Assembly (NCBI RefSeq): GCF_009711715.1
Contig: NZ_VENF01000011.1
Location: forward strand, 124,001-188,000
DNA length: 64,000 nt
Origin: Methylophaga sp.
Lineage (GTDB): Bacteria > Pseudomonadota > Gammaproteobacteria > Nitrosococcales > Methylophagaceae
Reading direction: 5' to 3'
The position numbers were made by a program, and so were the translations under genes. Under the pieces are notes generated by a model. That model saw nothing but the letters and a program-made list of their open reading frames with translations. It was not told the origin of the DNA and did no database searches. Positions 58,047 to 64,000 of this stretch are shown piece after piece. The stretch's first letter is position 1; every line of letters begins with the position of its first letter.

Positions 58047-58472
58047 TTACATTCCTTCAGCTTTTTCGATAGCTTTGTCGACAACCCGGCCTAAACCACC
58101 GGAAACGTCCTGAGACTTAATGGCTTCCAGGTTGCCCGGTTTGCCGACGATGACAGCACCGCCCATTCCGGCACCAATGTGAGGGTCACATTGATAGATG
58201 TGGATACCCTCATTTTCAAAAGTATGGCTTACATCTTCACTCATCGGAGAAACAAAGGCTTCTGCCCCTTCCGGAATCAGCCCTTCCATCATATGCACAT
58301 TGTGTGTGGACATATTTTCCCAGGAAACGGTGTCACCCGGTTCTATCGTGATGATCATGGGGGAAAATTTCATGCCCTGTGCCTGCACGCTGTGGTCTGC
58401 AGCCATCGCTGAGCCCGCGGCCAGAAGACCGGTGAATAACAACGCAGTTAGTATCGAAGTGAATTTTTTCAT
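58047..58472 (-). CDS. Pseudoazurin-type blue copper protein
   Basis: A 141-residue periplasmic cupredoxin with a signal peptide ending SAMAAD. Type-1 copper ligands appear in THNVHMMEG (His), YQCDPHIG (Cys and His) and GMGGAVIVG (Met). The C-terminal NLEAIKS and following helices are the pseudoazurin-specific extension. It donates electrons to nitrite reductase, nitrous oxide reductase or cytochrome oxidases; none is nearby. A perfect AGGAGGT ribosome site precedes the ATG. A 9-bp dyad lies 53-82 bp upstream. Confidence 0.9.
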   Translation of the reverse strand: MKKFTSILTALLFTGLLAAGSAMAADHSVQAQGMKFSPMIITIEPGDTVSWENMSTHNVHMMEGLIPEGAEAFVSPMSEDVSHTFENEGIHIYQCDPHIGAGMGGAVIVGKPGNLEAIKSQDVSGGLGRVVDKAIEKAEGM

Positions 58473-58524
58473 GTAACCTCCTGTCGTTTGGTTCGTTAGT
58501 AGGACAGGACCATCACCGATGAGT

Positions 58525-58589
58525 TCGATTGAAAATAACCGTTAATTCAATCGAGTAATAAAAACTGTGAATCAACTCATATTTCACAG
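58525..58589 (-). promoter_or_regulatory. Two dyads upstream of the pseudoazurin gene
   Basis: A perfect 9-bp inverted repeat TCGATTGAA (58525-58533) / TTCAATCGA (58546-58554) with a 12-bp spacer is followed further upstream by CTGTGAA (58565-58571) / TTCACAG (58583-58589). They resemble operators; the first contains TTGA/TCAA half-sites but not the FNR spacing. They sit in the 140-bp gap before the diguanylate cyclase gene. Confidence 0.45.
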
Positions 58590-58612
58590 GTCAGTCAGGA
58601 CCGTGTCTGATG

Positions 58613-59899
58613 CTAACCAGACCGCTTCACCCTGTACATATCATTATCAGCCTGCTGCAGCAGCGCCATCTGTGTCTCGCCATGCTCAGGAAAGCAGGCC
58701 ACGCCGATGCTGGCCGCCATGCTCAGCATGGTATCGTCGAGCTGATAGGGCAGCGACAGCTCGACCCTGATTTTATCAACAACCTCCTGAACATCTTTTG
58801 GGTCGATACGATCCAGAATCATGACAAATTCGTCACCGCCCATTCTGGCGACGGTATCGGTATCACGCAGGCAGCTATTCAGACGCTGGGCCGTTTGTCG
58901 CAATATGCGGTCCCCGGCTTCATGGCCGAAATGATCATTTGCCTGTTTGAACTTGTCGAGATCAAGGTAGAGCACCGCAAAACACTCCTGATTACGCTTA
59001 GCCCGCGCCAGTACCTGTTGAAAACGATCATGGAACAGACGGCGATTGGGCAAGCCGGTCAGCTGATCAAACATCGCCAGCTGATGCAGGCTTTCCAGCA
59101 TCTTCCGGCGCATTATCGCTGCTGCAATCTGGGTAGACACGAACTCCAGCAACTCCCGTTCATCGACATTCTCTGCTTTATTATCGGAATCCGTTTTGAC
59201 CATCAAGGCACCGACAATGCCATCCTGGGATTTGAGCGGCACAGCCAGCCAGTCCAGCACGGCGTTTTTTTCCCAGTCCGACTTCGGCCAGCTCTCTCCC
59301 CTTCTTGCCACCTGGCTGCAGAGCGTTTCCAGTACTTTTTCCTGATTTTTAAGCTCGCTGGCGCCACAGTGATAGACCAGTTCAGTTACAGCGCTTTTTT
59401 CATCAAACAAACCAATAACAAACTGCTGCATTGATATCAGGCCGGCAATGATGTCATGAATGCGTTTGTATAAATCGGTGAGACTCTGTTCAGTATGCGC
59501 CGCCTCGGAGATGCTGATCAGGGCGGACTGACGCGCTTCGGTCTGCTTCAACTGGGTAATATCGCGGGCAACGGCAATACGAATTCCATCATCTGGCGAC
59601 CAGCGTGCCGACCAGAGCAGGTTCACCACCCGGCCATCCTTGCGGATGTAGCGGTTCTCAAAATCGACTTTGGCTACGCCGGACATGATTTCAGCCACCG
59701 TTTGCAAGGTCCGTTCACGATCATCCGGATGCACCATGTCCAGCATCTGAAGGCCTATCATCTCTTCTGGTTTATAGCCGAAAATGCGCTCGCCACCCGC
59801 GCTGACATAGACAAAATGCCCTTCATTATCGACAACACAAATCGCATCGAGCAGCATGTCGATGTAACGGCTCAGCGAATCAAAACCGGCCTTATCCAT
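58613..59899 (-). CDS. PAS-GAF-GGDEF diguanylate cyclase
   Basis: A 428-residue soluble signalling protein. It has a PAS domain (about 8-120, with FGYKPEEMIG and IRKDGRVV), a GAF domain (about 130-265, IPLKSQDGIVGAL-like core), and a GGDEF domain (about 270-428) with MGGDEF and an intact RDTD inhibitory site just before it. It should make cyclic di-GMP in response to a PAS or GAF ligand. The ATG at 59899 shares one base with the stop of the upstream cyclase (TGATG), so the two are coupled. Confidence 0.92.
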   Translation of the reverse strand: MDKAGFDSLSRYIDMLLDAICVVDNEGHFVYVSAGGERIFGYKPEEMIGLQMLDMVHPDDRERTLQTVAEIMSGVAKVDFENRYIRKDGRVVNLLWSARWSPDDGIRIAVARDITQLKQTEARQSALISISEAAHTEQSLTDLYKRIHDIIAGLISMQQFVIGLFDEKSAVTELVYHCGASELKNQEKVLETLCSQVARRGESWPKSDWEKNAVLDWLAVPLKSQDGIVGALMVKTDSDNKAENVDERELLEFVSTQIAAAIMRRKMLESLHQLAMFDQLTGLPNRRLFHDRFQQVLARAKRNQECFAVLYLDLDKFKQANDHFGHEAGDRILRQTAQRLNSCLRDTDTVARMGGDEFVMILDRIDPKDVQEVVDKIRVELSLPYQLDDTMLSMAASIGVACFPEHGETQMALLQQADNDMYRVKRSG

Positions 59900-62043
59900 C
59901 AATTTGCCTGAGACTGTTTGAATTGCTCATTGTGACTGACCACTCTATTGCGTCCACCCTGCTTGGCAGCATAGAGTGCCTGGTCAGCCTGTCGCAGCAA
60001 AGTTTCCGCATCCATATCACGATCAGTCAAAGAGGCAATACCAATTGAAATGGTCAGATGTGAGAGTTTCTCTCCGCGATAACGAATATCCAGCGCCTGC
60101 ACCGCCTCTTTGAGCTTCTCTGCTTTGGCTCTGGCATCTTCGGGCTCGGCATCACGCATCAATACTACAAATTCCTCGCCCCCAAAGCGGCAGGGAATAT
60201 CACTTTCACGGAAGTATTGCTGCAGTGTCTCTGCTACAGCCTGCAAGGCCGCATCGCCGGCATCATGACCAAACTCATCATTAAAGCGTTTGAAATGATC
60301 GATATCGCAAACCAACAGCGACAAGGGAGTTTGATTACGCTTGGCGAGTTGAATATCTCGTGCCAGCGCATCATCAAAAAAGCGACGGTTACGTAAACCG
60401 GTCAGGGAGTCTTCAAAGGAATAACGCTGCAAATCTTCACGCAGCTTGATATTGCCCAGGGTCACTGTTAGCCGCTGCGAAGCGCGGCGTATGAAGTCTG
60501 CCAGACGATCTTTGGATAAGACCTCATCACCACCATCCAGTGTCAGTGAAGCCAGAACATGGCTGCCCCCTTCCAACTGCTGCAACCGGATTTGTGCATC
60601 CGGCAGTGTATTGATGATGTCGCCATCCAGACTGACCTGCACCCGAGTCGGGCTGAAAACACCGCTCAGCTTTTCTCGCATCAATGTTTTGGCTTCATCA
60701 AGATTCTGGCAGGATTGCAGCGCTACATTGAATTTCTCCAGTTCCGCACTGAACTGATTTTCCCGTTCCAGTTCCCTGCGGCGCTTTTGTTCTGCATCAA
60801 CATAGGCATGCAGTTCCGCCGTGCGTTCAATGACCCGCTGTTCAAGTTGCTGATTCAGTTGTTCCATTGCCAGATTGGTGTGCACATAACTGCGTATCGA
60901 AATCACCACCAGCACCAGGGCAAACAGTAAGCCGCCTATAGCTATGGGGAAATCGACCCATGGCAGGAAACTGTGTGCCACCAGCATATCAACCAGCAAA
61001 AAGATGGCATAAACGGCAAATGCCCCCAGCACGAGTTGCTGGGAGTAGTTGACCTGTGTCGATATTTGCAGCACAACCCGCATCATAATGAGCAAGGAGA
61101 GCACGAACAGCGCATCAAATATCGGGAAAAAGATGGCAAGATTCACCACGCCCGTTAATGACAGCAATACCGCCACTGTCAGATAAACGAAGTGTAGCTG
61201 AGCCACGAATTTGAGTAAGCGGCTGCCTTTGGCCCCATTCAGCCAGTAATACAGCAGCATGGCGATAAATATCGGCATCGCGAAGTAACTGACTGCAGCC
61301 AGGTAGGTTTTCACTAATGGCCACTGGATGACCAGCTGTATTGCCAGGTTTTCCCCGATAAGCACACCGGCAGTCGCCAGAGAAAATAAACCGAGGTAGA
61401 AAAATTCTTTTTTGGTGCCTCGAAACAGCGCAAACACCAGGGCTACAAAAGCCACCAGCAGAGAAAAAGCGGCAACAATCAGTTCATGCAGACCACTGCT
61501 GATGACATGCAGCAGCATGTTGGAGCGTTCCATCAGCTTGGCTTCACCCCATAAACCGATATCGGTGTAATCGGAATAAACGCGGAGATACAGGGTTTTA
61601 CCGGCAAAGTCTTCAGGCAAATTAATCTGATGCCAGGGCCAGCCCATAAAGCGTTTTTTCTCGTCCTGTGCCAGTTCACCGAAGCGGTGAATCAACTGGT
61701 CGTCGAGATAGGCCTCAACATTCAGGTTTATGCTGGTAATGAAAATGACCGGCTCAGAGAGATCGGCTTCGGGTAACACCGTGCGGAACCAGACATACTG
61801 TTGCTCATCGCGCTCTGGCGGATTGGCCGGGTAGGCAATCGGCTGCCATTGGGAAGACACCGAGGAAAAATCGGGCCTGGTGTCAGTTAAGGGAAGATCA
61901 CCCCAACGATACTCCCAGTTCAGCTCGGCAAGATCCATCGGTGGCTGGGCCGCCTCTGCGCCACTGTGGAATGCAAACCCGCCCCACAGCAGAAGCAGCA
62001 TGAAAAACAATCTGCCCCGCAGGGCAAATCTGCGAGGCATCAT
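59899..62043 (-). CDS. 7TMR-DISM membrane diguanylate cyclase
   Basis: A 714-residue inner-membrane receptor. It has a signal peptide (ending AEAAQ), a periplasmic 7TMR-DISM extracellular sensing domain (about 30-175, galactose-binding-like), seven helices (about 180-385), a coiled coil (390-440), a short linker domain, and a GGDEF domain with CRFGGEEF and an RESD inhibitory site. The likely start is the ATG at 62043, just past the purL stop. A longer frame overlaps purL. It forms an overlapping pair with the PAS-GAF-GGDEF gene. Confidence 0.9.
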   Translation of the reverse strand: MMPRRFALRGRLFFMLLLLWGGFAFHSGAEAAQPPMDLAELNWEYRWGDLPLTDTRPDFSSVSSQWQPIAYPANPPERDEQQYVWFRTVLPEADLSEPVIFITSINLNVEAYLDDQLIHRFGELAQDEKKRFMGWPWHQINLPEDFAGKTLYLRVYSDYTDIGLWGEAKLMERSNMLLHVISSGLHELIVAAFSLLVAFVALVFALFRGTKKEFFYLGLFSLATAGVLIGENLAIQLVIQWPLVKTYLAAVSYFAMPIFIAMLLYYWLNGAKGSRLLKFVAQLHFVYLTVAVLLSLTGVVNLAIFFPIFDALFVLSLLIMMRVVLQISTQVNYSQQLVLGAFAVYAIFLLVDMLVAHSFLPWVDFPIAIGGLLFALVLVVISIRSYVHTNLAMEQLNQQLEQRVIERTAELHAYVDAEQKRRRELERENQFSAELEKFNVALQSCQNLDEAKTLMREKLSGVFSPTRVQVSLDGDIINTLPDAQIRLQQLEGGSHVLASLTLDGGDEVLSKDRLADFIRRASQRLTVTLGNIKLREDLQRYSFEDSLTGLRNRRFFDDALARDIQLAKRNQTPLSLLVCDIDHFKRFNDEFGHDAGDAALQAVAETLQQYFRESDIPCRFGGEEFVVLMRDAEPEDARAKAEKLKEAVQALDIRYRGEKLSHLTISIGIASLTDRDMDAETLLRQADQALYAAKQGGRNRVVSHNEQFKQSQAN

Positions 62044-62048
62044 TCGTT

Positions 62049-64000
62049 TTAACCGACCCAGCGTCTGGCATTCTGAAACAGGCGGGACCATGGACCTTCC
62101 TTGCTCCAGTTATCCGGGTGCCATGAGTGCTGAACAGCACGGGTTACCCGTTCCGGATGAGGCATCATAATCGTGACACGACCATCTTCTGTGGTCAGTG
62201 CTGTCAAGCCGCCTTTTGAACCATTAGGGTTGAATGGATAGGTTTCAGTGGCATGGCCGTAGTGGTCAACAAAACGCATCGCAGCAATCGCCTGTGATTC
62301 GGAGCCGGTTTCTGAGAAATCGGCGCGGCCTTCACCATGTGCCACCGCGATCGGCATGATAGAACCCGCCATGCCCTGCAGCAGTACAGAGGGTGAATCA
62401 AGCACCTCGACCAGAGAGAAACGTGCCTCGAACTGCTCTGACAGGTTGCGAGAGAAACGCGGCCAGTGATCACTGCCCGGAATCAGTTCCTTCAACTGAG
62501 ACAGCATCTGACAGCCGTTACAGACCCCTAGTGCAAAGGTATCCTTACGCTGGAAGAAGTCAGCAAACTGCTTGCGGGCACGATCATTATGCAGAATCGT
62601 GCTGGCCCAACCACGACCGGCGCCCAGAACGTCGCCATAAGAGAAGCCACCACAGGCGACCAGACCGACAAAGTCGGCCAGTTGCACCCGGCCTTCCAGC
62701 ACATCACTCATATGAACATCAATGGCACAGAAGCCGGCATGGTCGAATGAAGCCGCCATTTCCACCTGGCCGTTAACCCCCTGTTCGCGAAGGATGGCGA
62801 CTTTCGGACGCTGACCGCTGACAATCAGCTGCGCGGCAACATTTTCTGCCATATCAAAGCTCAGCTTGGCAAACATGCCCGGATCGTATTCATCCAGGAT
62901 AGTGTCGAATTCCTGCCTGGCGCATTCCGGGTTATCCCGCAATGCCTGCATCTGGTAGCTGGTTTCAGCCCAGAAGCGCTGCAGGGTGACACGTGACTGA
63001 TCGATGACCTGGTGACCATCAACCTTGATACGTAAACGCTGTTCTTCAGTTGCCTGGCCAATCACAAAGGACAGTGACTCCAGGCCGTTGTCAGCCAGGA
63101 GGTTCATCACTTCATCAAGATCATCATGGCGAACCTGAATTACGGCACCCAGTTCTTCACTGAACAGCACCGGCAGCGCTTCACCCAATCCTTTCAGTTC
63201 AACATCGATACCACAGCGACCGGCAAAAGCCATTTCTGCCAAAGTCACGACCAGACCACCATCTCCACGATCATGGTAGGCAAGCATTTTATTCTGTGCC
63301 TTAAGCTGTTGAATCGCATTGAAGAAATTCTTCAAATCAGTGGCATTATCGAGATCAGGCCCTTCAGTGCCCACCTGCTTGAATACCTGTGCCAGTGCTG
63401 AGGTCGCCAGACGGTTACGGCCACGGCCCAGATCGATATAAATCAGGTCGGTATCACCCAGATCCGTTCGCAATTGCGGTGTACTGGTATTGGCTGCATC
63501 AGTGACCGGTGCAAAGGCACTGATAATCAGTGATAACGGTGAGGTGACGGTTTTGGTCTGGCCTTTTTCTTCCCAGACCGTTTTCATCGACAGTGAATCT
63601 TTACCCACCGGAATGGCAATACCGAGTTCCGGGCACAGTTCCATACCGACAGCTTTGACAGTGTCATACAAAACGGCATCTTCACCCGGGTGACCACAGG
63701 CGGCCATCCAGTTGGCGGACAGTTTGATATCACTCAGTTTCTCGATTCTGGCTGCCGCAATATTGGTGATAGCTTCACCCACTGCCATGCGGCCTGAAGC
63801 CGGCCCATTAACCAGGGCCAGAGGGGTGCGTTCACCCATCGCCATGGCTTCGCCCAATAGTGCATGGTGATCCGCCAGCGTCACGGCACAGTCCGCCACC
63901 GGTACCTGCCATGGTCCCACCATCTGGTCACGGGCCACCAGCCCCGTTACCGTACGATCACCAATGGTAATCAGGAAGTTCTTGCTGGCCACCGCCGGCA
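62049..64000 (-). CDS. purL: Phosphoribosylformylglycinamidine synthase, C-terminal half (runs off the right edge)
   Basis: Large single-chain PurL converting FGAR to FGAM with glutamine and ATP. About 650 of the expected 1290 residues are visible: the second ATP-binding half ([10 protein letters not shown], then [14 protein letters not shown]) and the C-terminal glutaminase domain with the nucleophile in [10 protein letters not shown] and MMPHPER near the end. The frame is open through base 64000, so the N-terminal half lies outside. It is followed by a coupled diguanylate cyclase pair. Confidence 0.97.
   Translation of the reverse strand, partial: PAVASKNFLITIGDRTVTGLVARDQMVGPWQVPVADCAVTLADHHALLGEAMAMGERTPLALVNGPASGRMAVGEAITNIAAARIEKLSDIKLSANWMAACGHPGEDAVLYDTVKAVGMELCPELGIAIPVGKDSLSMKTVWEEKGQTKTVTSPLSLIISAFAPVTDAANTSTPQLRTDLGDTDLIYIDLGRGRNRLATSALAQVFKQVGTEGPDLDNATDLKNFFNAIQQLKAQNKMLAYHDRGDGGLVVTLAEMAFAGRCGIDVELKGLGEALPVLFSEELGAVIQVRHDDLDEVMNLLADNGLESLSFVIGQATEEQRLRIKVDGHQVIDQSRVTLQRFWAETSYQMQALRDNPECARQEFDTILDEYDPGMFAKLSFDMAENVAAQLIVSGQRPKVAILREQGVNGQVEMAASFDHAGFCAIDVHMSDVLEGRVQLADFVGLVACGGFSYGDVLGAGRGWASTILHNDRARKQFADFFQRKDTFALGVCNGCQMLSQLKELIPGSDHWPRFSRNLSEQFEARFSLVEVLDSPSVLLQGMAGSIMPIAVAHGEGRADFSETGSESQAIAAMRFVDHYGHATETYPFNPNGSKGGLTALTTEDGRVTIMMPHPERVTRAVQHSWHPDNWSKEGPWSRLFQNARRWVG

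Overview
The window is ordinary chromosome of a gammaproteobacterium. It has no rRNA, tRNA, CRISPR array, insertion sequence or intact prophage that I can see. Gene order is typical of the class (nudJ-mnmA-hflD-purB, gyrA-serC-pheA, aceEF-lpdA). Two Na+/H+ antiporters (NhaP-like and NhaA), a MotY stator partner for a sodium-driven flagellum, a quinol NO reductase and a pseudoazurin suggest a marine or halotolerant, facultatively NO-respiring or methylotrophic lifestyle. A Methylophaga-like (Piscirickettsiaceae) host is my best guess, but it rests on gene content alone.

Layout. 1-6792: nudJ (partial), mnmA, hflD and purB, with fetB-acnB placed between hflD and purB on the opposite strand. 6795-8719: a PLD-fold protein, a secretin-domain protein and a nitroreductase. 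8769-17819, minus strand: a diguanylate cyclase, argG, dam, and the pyruvate dehydrogenase operon aceE-aceF-lpdA, in which both E2 and E3 carry a lipoyl domain. 18086-21667: a stress locus in which an ECF sigma factor and zinc-finger anti-sigma factor diverge from an HvfA-like Cys-repeat peptide, a DoxX membrane protein and the periplasmic methionine sulfoxide reductase MsrPQ. 21916-31336: DUF1244, half of an oligopeptide ABC transporter, ispH, pheA, serC and gyrA. 31444-36261: a lipoprotein, apt, motY, an antiporter and a coiled-coil protein. 36263-42084: the thiamine operon thiC-thiO-thiS-thiG-thiDE behind a TPP riboswitch with a readable Shine-Dalgarno-sequestering hairpin.

42192-47912 is the accessory part. 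It holds a 22-bp-period repeat array, an intact smr gene, an AT-rich patch (broken DUF2513 gene, AbiC-like membrane protein, tiny ORF, thioredoxin), a lytic transglycosylase with a large unassigned N-terminal region, a DJ-1/PfpI protein, and then a decayed second smr gene. 48016-51323 carries hemolysin III, nhaA, a PhnB-like protein and sodC. 51374-54573 is norZ with a SirB-like membrane protein and an unknown gene. 54945-58472 has an AI-2E-family permease, a dicarboxylate/amino-acid symporter, a cupin and a pseudoazurin. 58613-64000 has two overlapping GGDEF genes downstream of purL, which runs off the right edge.

The most interesting locus is 18086-21667. It reads as one sigma-factor-controlled envelope defence unit (metal-binding modified peptide plus MsrPQ repair), but the peptide-modifying enzymes that normally accompany HvfA are not in the window. 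Other observations worth a check are the thiC expression platform, the buried smr pseudogene that brackets the accessory region, the 22-bp periodic array, and the strong dyads upstream of norZ and of the pseudoazurin gene.
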